From Streptomyces caeruleatus (GTDB lineage Bacteria; Actinomycetota; Actinomycetes; Streptomycetales; Streptomycetaceae), in contig NZ_KQ948932.1 of the NCBI RefSeq assembly GCF_001514235.1, positions 364,027 through 428,026 on the forward strand: DNA of 64,000 bases, given 5' to 3'. Shown one piece after another: positions 51,429-60,566 of the stretch. The first letter of the stretch is position 1, and the number at the start of each line of letters is the position of its first letter. The notes beneath the pieces were generated by a model, which saw only the letters and a program-made list of their open reading frames with translations, made no database searches and was not told the DNA's origin. The position numbers and the translations under genes are program-made.

Positions 51429-52739
51429 TTGGGGATCTGGGGGGATCTGTTGCTGACGTCTGTTTTCATAGCCGTCGTCTCGCTGGCCTTGTTCTGGATG
51501 GCGGCTTTCACCCTGTGGTGGCAGATGCACGCGTGGCGTACGCCCGAGGTGCTCGCCTCCACCCGGTTCAGCAGACCGGACGGCGGCGAGCACGTGTCGT
51601 TCTCGCTGCTGTTGCCGGCCCGGCACGAACAGGCCGTGCTGGACCACACCATCCAGCGGCTGCTGGAGTCCACACACACCGACTTCGAGATCATCGTGAT
51701 CGTGGGGCACGACGACCCCGAGACCACGGCGGTGGCCGAGGCGGCCGCCGAACGCGACCCGCGTGTCCGGGTCGTCGTCGACACCCACGAGAAGAAGAAC
51801 AAGCCGAAGGCCATGAACACGGCGCTGCCGCACTGCCGCGGCGACGTCGTCGGGGTCTTCGACGCCGAGGATCAGGTCCACCCGGAGCTCCTCGCGCACG
51901 TGGACCACGCGTTCCGCACGACCGGGGCCGACGTCGTCCAGGGCGGTGTCCAGCTGATCAACTTCCACTCCAGCTGGTACAGCCTGCGCAACTGCCTGGA
52001 GTACTTCTTCTGGTTCCGCTCGCGCCTGCACCTGCACGCGCAGAAGGGGTTCATCCCGCTCGGCGGGAACACCGTCTTCGTCCGCACCGACGTGCTGCGG
52101 GAAGCCGACGGCTGGGACCCGAACTGCCTCGCCGAGGACTGCGACCTGGGCGTACGGCTGTCCAGCGTCGGCAAGCAGGTCGTCGTCGCCTACGACTCCG
52201 ACATGGTGACCAAGGAGGAGACGCCCGGCAGCCTGATGTCGCTGCTCAAGCAGCGCACCCGCTGGAATCAGGGCTTCCTCCAGGTCTACCGGAAGAAGGA
52301 CTGGCGGCAACTGCCCACCTTCGGGCAGCGGTTGCTCGCCCGCTACACGCTGATGACGCCCTTCATGCAGGCCTTCACCGGGCTGATCATCCCGCTCAAC
52401 ATCGTGATCGCCGTCTTCCTCGACGTGCCGGTGAGCGTCGCCTTCATCACCTTCCTGCCGGCCGTCACCGCGCTCGTCACCTTCGTCTTCGAGGTCGTCG
52501 GACTGCACGACTTCGGCAAGCAGTACGGACTGCGCGTCCGCTTCGTCCACTATCTGAAGCTCATCGCGGGCGGTCCCTTCTACCAGGTGCTCCTCGCCGG
52601 GGCCGCCGTCCGCGCCGTATGGCGTGAGCAGCGCGGCCGTAACGACTGGGAGCTGACCAGCCACGTCGGCGCGCATCTCGACCACGCCGAAACCCGTGCC
52701 GGAACGGCCCGAGACCTCCGAGAGGACGTCCCCGCGTGA
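51429..52739 (+). CDS. Processive family-2 glycosyltransferase (CslA/BcsA-like)
   Basis: 436 residues from TTG 51429 (TTG 51450 also possible). It should add sugars from NDP donors to a growing beta-glycan and push it through the membrane. N-terminal helix (about 9-30), GT-A domain with DTHEKKNKPKAMN, DAED (donor/metal), LAEDCD (base) and KQRTRWNQG, which is the QxxRW motif of processive synthases. Three to four C-terminal transmembrane helices (FMQAFTGLIIPLNIVIAVFL, VSVAFITFLPAVTALVTFVF) follow. No PilZ domain is present. It heads a four-gene operon coupled by 4-bp overlaps. Confidence 0.92.
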   Translation: MGIWGDLLLTSVFIAVVSLALFWMAAFTLWWQMHAWRTPEVLASTRFSRPDGGEHVSFSLLLPARHEQAVLDHTIQRLLESTHTDFEIIVIVGHDDPETTAVAEAAAERDPRVRVVVDTHEKKNKPKAMNTALPHCRGDVVGVFDAEDQVHPELLAHVDHAFRTTGADVVQGGVQLINFHSSWYSLRNCLEYFFWFRSRLHLHAQKGFIPLGGNTVFVRTDVLREADGWDPNCLAEDCDLGVRLSSVGKQVVVAYDSDMVTKEETPGSLMSLLKQRTRWNQGFLQVYRKKDWRQLPTFGQRLLARYTLMTPFMQAFTGLIIPLNIVIAVFLDVPVSVAFITFLPAVTALVTFVFEVVGLHDFGKQYGLRVRFVHYLKLIAGGPFYQVLLAGAAVRAVWREQRGRNDWELTSHVGAHLDHAETRAGTARDLREDVPA

Positions 52740-54385
52740 CCTCCACCCTTCCCGCGGTGACCACTTTGAAGGTCCCCGCGCAGAGACAACCTGTCCCTAC
52801 GCAGCGTTCGACCAGCCGAACAGAGCCGCCGAGCCGGCTCCGCTCCTCCCGCCCCGACCTGATCCTGTGCTGCCTGCTCCTCGTGGCGATCCTCGTCGTG
52901 CAGGGCTGGAACATCGCCGACTACCCGACCCTCAGCGACGACGAGGGCACCTACCTCGCCCAGGCCTGGGCCGTCCAGGAGGGCCGGGGACTCGCCCACT
53001 ACACCTACTGGTACGACCACCCGCCCCTCGGCTGGATCCAGATAGCCCTGCTGACCTGGATACCCGCCGCGCTCAGCCCCGACTCGATGACGGTGGGCAC
53101 CATGCGCGCCGCGATGCTCGTCATCAGCGCGGTCAGCGCGGTCCTGGTCTATGTGCTCGGCCGGCGCCTGTCGCTGCCGCGCTGGGCGGCCGGACTCGGC
53201 ATGGTCCTGTTCGGCCTCTCCCCGCTGTCGGTCGTGCTCCAGCGGGAGATCTTCCTCGACAACCTCGCGGTGATGTGGACACTGCTCGCCTTCGCGCTCG
53301 CCGCCTCCCCGAGCCGTCACCTCTGGCACCACTTCGGCGCCGGCATCGCCGCCGCCACGGCCGTGCTGACCAAGGAGACGATGCTCTTCGTCCTCCCCGC
53401 GGTCTTCGTCACCATGTGGCGCCACAGCCACCGCGACACCCGCAAGTTCGCCCTCACCGGCGCCGTCACCGCCTGCGCGCTGATCGGCCTCTCCTACCCG
53501 CTGTTCGCGCTGCTGAAGGGCGAGCTGTTCCCGGGCAGCGGCCACGTCTCGCTGTGGGACGGCATCAAGTACCAGATGACCAGGCCCGGTTCGGGCTTCA
53601 TCCTCGACCAGGGCTCCGGCTCCTGGGGCGTCCTGCAGTCGTGGCTCTACTACGACCGCGTCCTCATCGTCGGCGGCCTCGCGGGCGGCCTGCTGCTCCT
53701 GCTCACCTGGCGCTGGTCGGTCACCGCCCGCGCCCTGGCCGGACCCTCGTGCGCGGTCGTCATCCTCGCCCTGGTCGCCATGCGCCCCAGCGGCTACCTG
53801 CCCGCCATGTACGTCATCCAGGCCCTGCCCTTCCTCGCCCTCGTCCTCGCCGGAGGAACGGCCTCCGTCGCCCACGCCGTACTGCGGCGCCGGCGGTCCG
53901 AGGGGGAGAAGCGGTACGTCACCGGCGCGCGGTACGCCCTCGCGGCCGTCCTCGCGCTCGCCGCCTGCGCCTATGTCGTCCCGCGCTGGTACGACGGCGC
54001 GCGCACCGCCGTCACCGCCGACGCCAACGCGCCCTACCAGGCCGCCTCCAAGTGGCTGTCCACCGAGGTCGCGGACCCGGCGAGCACCCGGGTCCTCGTC
54101 GACGACGCGCTGTGGCTGGACCTCGTGCACGCCGGGTACGAGCCCGGGCTCGGGGCCATCTGGTTCTACAAGGCCGACCTCGACCCCGCCGTGACGAAGA
54201 CGATGCCGCGCGGCTGGAAGGACCTCGACTACGTGGTCGCCTCGCCGACGGTACGGCGGGACGCGGTCGACCTGCCGGGCGTCCGGGCGGCGATGGAGCA
54301 CTCGACGCCGGTCGCCGTGTTCGGCACCGGCGACGACCGCGTCGAGATCCGCCAGATCCAGACCGCCTCCGGAGGCGTGCGATGA
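52736..54385 (+). CDS. PMT-like (GT39/GT83) polytopic glycosyltransferase
   Basis: 549 residues from GTG 52736, coupled by GTGA. About 11-12 transmembrane helices. The first loop has SDDEGTYL, the acidic pair of GT-C enzymes, and YWYDHPPLGW as the second loop motif (DHPP). These enzymes move sugars from polyprenyl-phosphate donors to lipids, glycans or proteins on the outer face. The following GT2-GtrA gene would supply the lipid-linked sugar. Confidence 0.88.
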   Translation: MTSTLPAVTTLKVPAQRQPVPTQRSTSRTEPPSRLRSSRPDLILCCLLLVAILVVQGWNIADYPTLSDDEGTYLAQAWAVQEGRGLAHYTYWYDHPPLGWIQIALLTWIPAALSPDSMTVGTMRAAMLVISAVSAVLVYVLGRRLSLPRWAAGLGMVLFGLSPLSVVLQREIFLDNLAVMWTLLAFALAASPSRHLWHHFGAGIAAATAVLTKETMLFVLPAVFVTMWRHSHRDTRKFALTGAVTACALIGLSYPLFALLKGELFPGSGHVSLWDGIKYQMTRPGSGFILDQGSGSWGVLQSWLYYDRVLIVGGLAGGLLLLLTWRWSVTARALAGPSCAVVILALVAMRPSGYLPAMYVIQALPFLALVLAGGTASVAHAVLRRRRSEGEKRYVTGARYALAAVLALAACAYVVPRWYDGARTAVTADANAPYQAASKWLSTEVADPASTRVLVDDALWLDLVHAGYEPGLGAIWFYKADLDPAVTKTMPRGWKDLDYVVASPTVRRDAVDLPGVRAAMEHSTPVAVFGTGDDRVEIRQIQTASGGVR

Positions 54386-55572
54386 CCCACGAATTCACCG
54401 CCCCGGGCGAGCTGGGCGAACCGTCCGTCGAAGCCGCCGAAGTGCCCGAGCCGGGCGCCGTCACCGTCGTCGTACCGACCTTCAACGAGTCCGGGAACGT
54501 ACGGCAGTTGCTGCACCAGATCACCGAGTCCGTGCCGTCCCGGCTGCCCTGCGAGGTCGTCTTCGTGGACGACTCCACCGACGACACCCCGCAGGTCATC
54601 AAGGAGGCCGCGCAGGACTGTCCGTTCCCGGTCACCGTCATCCACCGCGACGAACCCGTCGGCGGGCTCGGCGGCGCGGTCGTCGAGGGGATGAAGGCGG
54701 CCGGGTCGGACTGGATCGTTGTCATGGACGGCGACTGCCAGCACCCGCCGTCCCTGGTCCCGGAGTTGGTCGCCACCGGTGAGCGGGCGAACGCCGGGCT
54801 CGTCGTCGCCTCCCGGTACATCAAGGGCGGCAGCCGCGCCGGGCTCGCGGGCAGCTACCGCGTGGCCGTGTCGCGGATGGCGACCTGGCTGACCAAGTCC
54901 CTGTTCCCGCGCCGGCTGCACGGCATCAGCGATCCGATGAGCGGCTTCTTCGCCATCCGCCGCAGCGACATCACCGCGGACGCGCTCAAGCCGCTCGGCT
55001 ACAAGATCCTGCTGGAGCTCGCGGTGCGCAGCCGTCCGCGCACGGTCACCGAGGTGCCGTTCGTCTTCCAGGAGCGGTTCGCGGGGGAGTCCAAGTCCAC
55101 GGCGGCGGAGGGGCGCCGCTTCCTGCGGCACCTCGCCGGGCTGCGTACGGCCGACCCGCTGGCCCGCATGGTCGTGTTCGGGCTGATCGGTCTGACCGGC
55201 TTCGTGCCGAACCTCGTCGCGCTGTGGGCGATGACCCGGGCGGGGCTGCACTACCTCCCCGCCGAGATCGTCGCCAACCAGTTCGGCGTGGCCTGGAACT
55301 TCCTGCTCATCGAGAAGCTGCTGTTCCGCGACCGGCGCGTCCACCGCCACTGGGCCGACCGCACCATCCGGTTCGCGCTCCTCGCCAACGCCGACCTGGT
55401 GCTGCGCATCCCGCTGATCGCGCTGCTCGTCGGCCAGTTCGGGCTGGCCGTCCTGCCCGCGACCGCGCTGGCCCTGGTCATCACGTTCGTCCTGCGCTTC
55501 GTCGGTACCGAGGCGCTGGTCTATCTGCCGAGCCGTCGTTCAGGTCGGCGGCCCGGGAGTCGCACGGCATAG
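54382..55572 (+). CDS. DPM1-like GT2 fused to a GtrA-type membrane domain
   Basis: 396 residues from ATG 54382 (ATGA overlap). Residues about 25-255 form a polyprenyl-phosphate sugar synthase: VVVPTFNESGNVRQLL, FVDDSTDD, VMDGDCQHPP, SDPMSGFFAIRR. The C-terminal 130 residues hold four transmembrane helices of the GtrA/DPMS type (VVFGLIGLTGFVPNLVALWAM, then QFGVAWNFLLIEKLLF). The product probably makes and may flip a polyprenyl-P-hexose used by the preceding GT-C enzyme. Confidence 0.92.
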   Translation: MTHEFTAPGELGEPSVEAAEVPEPGAVTVVVPTFNESGNVRQLLHQITESVPSRLPCEVVFVDDSTDDTPQVIKEAAQDCPFPVTVIHRDEPVGGLGGAVVEGMKAAGSDWIVVMDGDCQHPPSLVPELVATGERANAGLVVASRYIKGGSRAGLAGSYRVAVSRMATWLTKSLFPRRLHGISDPMSGFFAIRRSDITADALKPLGYKILLELAVRSRPRTVTEVPFVFQERFAGESKSTAAEGRRFLRHLAGLRTADPLARMVVFGLIGLTGFVPNLVALWAMTRAGLHYLPAEIVANQFGVAWNFLLIEKLLFRDRRVHRHWADRTIRFALLANADLVLRIPLIALLVGQFGLAVLPATALALVITFVLRFVGTEALVYLPSRRSGRRPGSRTA

Positions 55573-55581
55573 GAGAGCCGC

Positions 55582-58017
55582 ATGAACAAGCGCCTCGTCA
55601 GCAGACACCGCATCAGCAGACACCGAAGAAGGACCGCACTGGTCGGGGTGGGGGCCCTGACCGCCGGTCTGCTCCTCACCTCGCCCCAGCCCGCCTCCGC
55701 CGCGAACCTCATCAAGAACCCCGGCTTCGAGACCGCCGGCACCGACGACATGCCCTACTGCTGGAAGAAGTCCGGCTGGGGCGACAACGACTTCACCTTC
55801 ACCACGACCACCGACGCCCACAGCGGCGGCAAGGCCATGAAGGTCGAGCTCACCCGCCGTGTCGACGGCGACCGCAAGGCGCTCATCACCGAGTCCGCCG
55901 AGTGCGCGCCGGTCGTCACGCCGGGCAAGCAGTACGACCTGGGCCTCTGGTACAGGTCGACCACCCCGGACGCCTCGGTCACCCTCTTCCGGCACGACCC
56001 GACAGCCGGCTGGCAGTACTGGACCGACCTCAAGACGCTGGACATGGCGGCCGGTTGGACCGAGGCCACGGTCCGTACGCCCGAGGTGCCGACCGGCACC
56101 GACCGGATCGCCTGGGGCGTCTCCGTCTACGGCACCGGCTCGGTCACGACCGACGACTACACGATGGACCAGGTCGCCGACCCCGTCCCGGACCCGGTGT
56201 GCACGGGCACGGCCGAGGAGTGCGCGAACGGCCGCTGGGACGTGCTGCCCACCCAGAACCCGGTCCGCTCCATGCACTCCGTCGTCCTCAACAACGGCAA
56301 GGTGCTGCTGATCGCCGGCTCCGGCAACAGCGAGGAGATGTTCGAGGCGGGCACGTTCACCAGCGCGGTCTACGACCCGCAGAACGGCACGTACAAGCAG
56401 ATCCCCACGCCGAAGGACATGTTCTGTGCCGGGCATGTGCAGTTGCAGGACGGCCGTGTGCTCGTGATGAGCGGCAACAAGGGCTATCCGTCGGCCGACG
56501 GCACGATCGGCTACCAGGGCTACAAGGACTCGTACGTCTTCGACCCGGTGACCGAGACCTACAGCAGGACCAACGACATGAACGACGGCCACTGGTACCC
56601 GTCGGCCACCATCCTCGGCAACGGTGACGTGATCTCCTTCGGCGGTCTGAAGGAGGACTCGTCCGGTTCGGTCACCGCCGAGCTGTGGTCGGACGCCGAG
56701 CAGAAGTGGCTGGAGCTCTGGAAGGTCAACCAGACCTGGTCGTACTGGGGCCTGTACCCGTCGATGATCCTGATGCAGGACGGCCGCCTCTTCTACTCCG
56801 GCAGCCACGTCTTCGGCAACAACATCCCCGGCACGGGCTCGGCGATCTACGACTACGACGCCAACACCGTCACCCAGGTCCCCGGCCTCCGGAACAAGGA
56901 CGAGCGCGACCAGTCCGCGAGCGTGCTGCTGCCCCCGGCCCAGGACCAGAAGGTCCTCACCATCGGCGGCGGCAACATCGACTCCAACCCGGACGCCAAC
57001 CGTCTCACGGACGTCATCGACCTCAAGCAGCCCAACCCGTCCTACGTCGCCGGGCCCCCGCTCCCGCAGGGCACCGTCGACCTCGGCAACGGCAAGGTCC
57101 CGCAGACCGGCAACCAGGGCAAGATGTACGTCTCCGCCGTGCTCCTGCCCGACGGCAAGGTCCTGGAGACCGGCGGCGCGCTGCACAACCGGGCCAACCC
57201 GGTGTACGAGTCGTCGCTCTACGACCCGGCGACGGGCACCTTCGACCCGGTGGCGGCGGACCCGGAGGAACGCGGCTACCACTCCTCGGCCTTCCTCCTC
57301 CCCGACGGCCGTGTGATGACGACCGGCGACAACCCGGGCAACGGCACCTGGAACCACGACGTGTCGGTCTACACCCCGCCCTATCTCCTCAAGGGCGAGC
57401 GCCCGGCGATCACTTCGGTCATCGACACCGAGTGGACGTACGGCGACACCCAGCGGATCACCGTCGACCGCCCCATCGCCAAGGCCGAGCTGATCCGCCC
57501 GGCCGCCGTCACCCACTCCTCGGACCCGAACCAGCGGTTCGTGGATCTGCCCCTGTCGGTGGACGGCGACAACGTCGACCTGAACGTGACGAGCAACCCC
57601 AACTTGGCCCCGCCCGGCTGGTACATGCTCTTCGCGGTCGACGCCAACGGAGTGCCCTCGGTCGCCCAATGGGTCCACCTCCAGGGCCCGCAGGCCCTGA
57701 GCGCCACGGACGCCTCCGCCCACGTCCACGACTTCGCCGACAACCTCAAGGGCAAGGTCACCGGCCCCGGCAAGAAGCGGAAGTCCCAGAAGGTCAGCCC
57801 GACCGTCTCCGGCTGCGACCGGCACTACGGCTCCGTCAACGTCTGCGTGCCGACCGACTTCCCGCCGACGGTGAAGGCGACGACGAAGGCCCGCTGCGAC
57901 TGGCTGAAGAAGAACGACTACGGCCGCCTCAAGGTCAACGGCAAGGACGACCCGCTGCGGCTGGACCCGAACCGGGACGGAATCGCCTGTGGGAAGGGCG
58001 ATGTGACCCGGCGTTAA
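55582..58017 (+). CDS. GlxA/galactose-oxidase-like radical copper oxidase, with excalibur-like tail
   Basis: 811 residues, AGGAG upstream of ATG 55582. Signal peptide about 1-40 (LTAGLLLTSPQPASA-A). N-terminal carbohydrate-binding-like domain (about 41-190, NLIKNPGFETAG), then a kelch seven-bladed propeller and DUF1929 (about 210-690). Active-site residues align with galactose oxidase: Cys282 (DMFCAGH) crosslinked to Tyr339 (GHWYPSA), axial Tyr566, His567 (RGYHSSAF) and His645 (VTHSSDPNQR). The tail (about 740-811) has LDPNRDGIACG, an excalibur calcium-binding type motif. GlxA works with CslA at hyphal tips; this is a paralogue in a CslA-like operon. Confidence 0.93.
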   Translation: MNKRLVSRHRISRHRRRTALVGVGALTAGLLLTSPQPASAANLIKNPGFETAGTDDMPYCWKKSGWGDNDFTFTTTTDAHSGGKAMKVELTRRVDGDRKALITESAECAPVVTPGKQYDLGLWYRSTTPDASVTLFRHDPTAGWQYWTDLKTLDMAAGWTEATVRTPEVPTGTDRIAWGVSVYGTGSVTTDDYTMDQVADPVPDPVCTGTAEECANGRWDVLPTQNPVRSMHSVVLNNGKVLLIAGSGNSEEMFEAGTFTSAVYDPQNGTYKQIPTPKDMFCAGHVQLQDGRVLVMSGNKGYPSADGTIGYQGYKDSYVFDPVTETYSRTNDMNDGHWYPSATILGNGDVISFGGLKEDSSGSVTAELWSDAEQKWLELWKVNQTWSYWGLYPSMILMQDGRLFYSGSHVFGNNIPGTGSAIYDYDANTVTQVPGLRNKDERDQSASVLLPPAQDQKVLTIGGGNIDSNPDANRLTDVIDLKQPNPSYVAGPPLPQGTVDLGNGKVPQTGNQGKMYVSAVLLPDGKVLETGGALHNRANPVYESSLYDPATGTFDPVAADPEERGYHSSAFLLPDGRVMTTGDNPGNGTWNHDVSVYTPPYLLKGERPAITSVIDTEWTYGDTQRITVDRPIAKAELIRPAAVTHSSDPNQRFVDLPLSVDGDNVDLNVTSNPNLAPPGWYMLFAVDANGVPSVAQWVHLQGPQALSATDASAHVHDFADNLKGKVTGPGKKRKSQKVSPTVSGCDRHYGSVNVCVPTDFPPTVKATTKARCDWLKKNDYGRLKVNGKDDPLRLDPNRDGIACGKGDVTRR

Positions 58018-58739
58018 CTCGCGTAGTCGGCGAGGGCGCGCTCCACGATGGCCACCAGCTGTTCGTGGTGCGCGCCCTTCCAGTAGGCCCGCTTGCACTG
58101 GGTGCACTGCGCGAACACGTCGTACGACCGCTGCGTGCCGCCCTCCAGCCGGTCCGCGACCTCGTCCTTGGTGGCCGCCTGCAGCACGCCGTTGCAGGCG
58201 GAGCAGCGGGTCCAGGGCCGCAGCTCGGGCCGGAACCGGTCGAGGACGTCGCGGAGTTGGTCCTCGGGCCGCGTGCTGTACACATACGCCCCGGCCCACA
58301 GCTCACGGCGCCGCAGCAGCCCCCGGTCACGGCTCAGCATGACGCGTCGCTCCGCGGCCGAGCGCGCGGCCAGCGCCGGGTCGCCGATGTCCGTCGACTC
58401 GTACGCCGTGTCCACGCCGAGCAGCCGCAGCCGGCGGGCGAGGGTGCCGAGGTGGACGTCGAGCAGGAAGCGCAGGGGAGCGCCGGGCACCCGCTGGGGG
58501 TGCCGGACGGGTCGTACGGTCACGGACTCGCCCGCCGTCGGGATGTGCGACACCGGCACCTCGCGGCCGTCGACGACCAGGGTGCCGACCTCGGTGAGCG
58601 GGACGCCGAGGGACTCGACGACATGGCCGAGGGTCGAGACGCCGTCGGTGGTGACGGCGCCCGCGCCCGCGCGCCGTCCGTTGGGCAGGAACACGCGCAG
58701 CTCGGGGGCGAACTCGACGTGGATCTCGGGACCGTTCAC
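58014..58739 (-). CDS. Mut7-C RNase domain protein with ubiquitin-like N-terminus
   Basis: 241 residues. The N-terminal 80 are a ThiS/ubiquitin-like fold (VEFAPELRVFLPNGRR ... VGTLVVDGREVPVSHI). The rest is Mut7-C: RFLLDVHLGTLARRLRLLG with the first PIN-type Asp, VMLSRDRGLL with a second, and a zinc ribbon (WTRCSACNG ... FAQCTQCKRAYW). The family is thought to be a nuclease on RNA. Its stop overlaps the convergent GlxA-like gene by 4 bp. Confidence 0.9.
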   Translation of the reverse strand: MNGPEIHVEFAPELRVFLPNGRRAGAGAVTTDGVSTLGHVVESLGVPLTEVGTLVVDGREVPVSHIPTAGESVTVRPVRHPQRVPGAPLRFLLDVHLGTLARRLRLLGVDTAYESTDIGDPALAARSAAERRVMLSRDRGLLRRRELWAGAYVYSTRPEDQLRDVLDRFRPELRPWTRCSACNGVLQAATKDEVADRLEGGTQRSYDVFAQCTQCKRAYWKGAHHEQLVAIVERALADYAS

Positions 58740-58772
58740 CTGGTCAGGATGTCACGGCACGGGGCCGGGGCC

Positions 58773-59402
58773 TCAGGTGTTTTTCGCGGGGAGGCCGTGC
58801 TCGACGATGTCCAGGGCCCGGTCCACCAGGTCGCGGAGGTCGTCCCGGCAGTCGTTCTCCGCCCAGGCGATGTTGACCTCCATCAGGCCGCCGACCAGGG
58901 ACATCGCGTAGACCCGCACTTCGAGGGAGTCCGGGTCCAGACCGTGGCGCTCGGCGATGGCGCCCCGCAGCAGGCGTCCGGTCGCCGACATGCTCTCGAT
59001 CATCCGGGCCCGGACGGCGGGGACCTGGAGCGCCAGGTGAGCCCGGATCCGGACCGCCTCGGGGTCCTCGGCCAACAGCGCGTCCATCGACCGGTGCATC
59101 ACGTGCCGTACCGAGTCCATCCAGGACTCCGAGGCGGGCCGGGCGCGCAGCTCCTCCAGCATCATCGGGTCGTACTCGTCCGTGAGGACGATGTCCTCCT
59201 TCGTCGGGAAGTACCGGAAGACCGTGGACGGCGACACCTCGGCGCGCTCGGCGATCTGCTCGATCGTGGTGGCGTCGTAGCCCTGCTCCTTGATCAGCGC
59301 GTACGTCGCCTCGCGGATCGCCGTCCGGGTCTTGATCTTCTTCCGCTCACGAAGCCCCAGCTGGGGGCGGTCGGTCAGGGGGGAGGAGTGCGCGGGGGGC
59401 AT
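58773..59402 (-). CDS. TetR-family transcriptional regulator
   Basis: 209 residues from ATG 59402; the frame stays open further upstream (ATG 59438, GTG 59579). Helix-turn-helix at about 20-65 (KIKTRTAIREATYALIKEQG, IEQIAERAEVSPSTVFRYFP), ligand domain after. No ribosome site marks the start. Upstream in the same frame lies the remnant of an MFS drug pump, so the regulator was probably made downstream of, or fused to, that pump. An A/T-rich promoter with TTGATAGTT-type sequence sits at 59701-59740. Confidence 0.9.
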   Translation of the reverse strand: MPPAHSSPLTDRPQLGLRERKKIKTRTAIREATYALIKEQGYDATTIEQIAERAEVSPSTVFRYFPTKEDIVLTDEYDPMMLEELRARPASESWMDSVRHVMHRSMDALLAEDPEAVRIRAHLALQVPAVRARMIESMSATGRLLRGAIAERHGLDPDSLEVRVYAMSLVGGLMEVNIAWAENDCRDDLRDLVDRALDIVEHGLPAKNT

Positions 59403-59471
59403 GGGCTCATTGTCGGGCACGGCCCCCTCGGCAGCCATGTCCGGGGTCTCGGGCCCGGGGGCCTCCGGCGT

Positions 59472-59693
59472 GCCCGGCAGGAACGCCGCCGCCAGCAGGG
59501 CGGAGACGAGGGCCGCGACACCGCACACCAGGAGGACGACGCCCATGCCGTGCACGTCCGCGCTGTTCGCGCAGGCCACCAGTTCGGCCGAGCCCGTCCG
59601 CTCGGCGACGAGGTGCGCCGCGACGACCGACTCCCCGGCGGTGTCGGCGGCCTGCGCGGGCAGCCCGGTGACGTCGAGCCGGTCCCGGAAGGC
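59472..59693 (-). pseudogene. C-terminal remnant of a DHA2-type MFS drug transporter
   Basis: In the TetR frame, the codons upstream of the regulator read FRDRLDVTGLPAQAA ... VHGMGVVLLVCGVAALVSALL ... FLPG, the last loop and last transmembrane helix of EmrB/QacA-type pumps. At about 59694 the similarity ends abruptly at promoter-like, A/T-rich DNA. There is no stop codon between the remnant and the regulator. Most of the pump has been deleted. Confidence 0.65.
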
Positions 59694-59758
59694 GCCATGA
59701 AGTGAGAGTAACTATCAAAAGAGTAGGACTGTCAGTCTTCTTGGGGTGCGGGAACGCG

Positions 59759-59791
59759 AAAAAAGGGCCACGGCTCGCAAGCCGTGGCCCT
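59759..59791 (-). terminator. Terminator of the haemolysin III-like gene
   Basis: 12-bp stem AGGGCCACGGCT/AGCCGTGGCCCT with a 4-nt loop; the A-run at 59759-59764 is a T-run on the minus strand. Confidence 0.82.
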
Positions 59792-59810
59792 CGGAGAAGC
59801 TGTGCGATGG

Positions 59811-60566
59811 CTATCCGTGCTGGTACGCCACCAGGGAGATCCCGACGTAGTGCGTGATGAACGCGGCCAGCGTGAAGGAGTGGAAGACCTCGTGGAAGCC
59901 GAACCAGCGCGGTGACGGGTTCGGGCGCTTGATGCCGTAGATCACGCCGCCCGCGCTGTAGAGGACGCCGCCGACGATCACCAGGACCAGCACCGCGATA
60001 CCGCCGGCGCGCATGAAGTCCGGCAGGAAGAAGACGGCCGCCCAGCCCATCGCGATGTAGCAGGGCGTGTAGAGCCAGCGCGGGGCGCCGACCCAGAAGA
60101 CCCGGAAGACGATGCCCGCCGCGGCGGCGGCCCAGATGCCCCACAGCAGCCACTGGCCCTTGGCACCAGGAAGGAGCAGCATCGTCAGCGGGGTGTAGGT
60201 GCCCGCGATGATCAGGAAGATGTTGGCGTGATCCAGTCGGCGCAGGATGCCGTCCATGCGGGGGCTCCAGTTGCCCCGGTGGTACAGCGCGCTCACGCCG
60301 AACAGCAGACAGGCCGTGAGGGCGAAGATGCCGCAGGCGATCCGGCCTCTGGTCGAGTCCGCGAGGGCGGTGAGCACGAGGCCCGAGACGAGCGCGGCGG
60401 GGAACATCCCGAGGTGCAGCCAGCCGCGGAGTTTGGGCTTGATCTCGTCCGTGAGCTGCTGGGCGTGCTGTGCGATCTGGTGGGGCAGGGAGGGCGCGCC
60501 GGAAGCGCGGCCGGCGGCCGCCGTGTCCGGTTGCGCGTCGGGGACGGGCGCAGTCATGGGGGGCAT
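59811..60566 (-). CDS. Haemolysin III / PAQR-family membrane protein
   Basis: 251 residues (248 from ATG 60557). Seven transmembrane helices after a 50-residue cytosolic N-terminus. Family signature: LRGWLHLGMFPAALVSG, SALYHRGNW with the metal His, RRLDHANIFLIIAGTYTPL, and FHEVFHSFTLAAFITHY with two more His ligands. In bacteria these proteins (TrhA) affect membrane energetics; haemolysis is not implied. A palindrome at 60573-60584 just upstream may be its operator. Confidence 0.93.
   Translation of the reverse strand: MPPMTAPVPDAQPDTAAAGRASGAPSLPHQIAQHAQQLTDEIKPKLRGWLHLGMFPAALVSGLVLTALADSTRGRIACGIFALTACLLFGVSALYHRGNWSPRMDGILRRLDHANIFLIIAGTYTPLTMLLLPGAKGQWLLWGIWAAAAAGIVFRVFWVGAPRWLYTPCYIAMGWAAVFFLPDFMRAGGIAVLVLVIVGGVLYSAGGVIYGIKRPNPSPRWFGFHEVFHSFTLAAFITHYVGISLVAYQHG

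Noticed and set aside
51429..58017. Cellulose synthase operon (bcs)
   Set aside because: The GT2 is processive-type but there is no PilZ, BcsB, BcsC or BcsZ; cslA/glxA is the better comparison.
55540..58299. 919-codon frame antisense to the GlxA-like gene
   Set aside because: No recognisable motif; mirrors the codon structure of the real gene.
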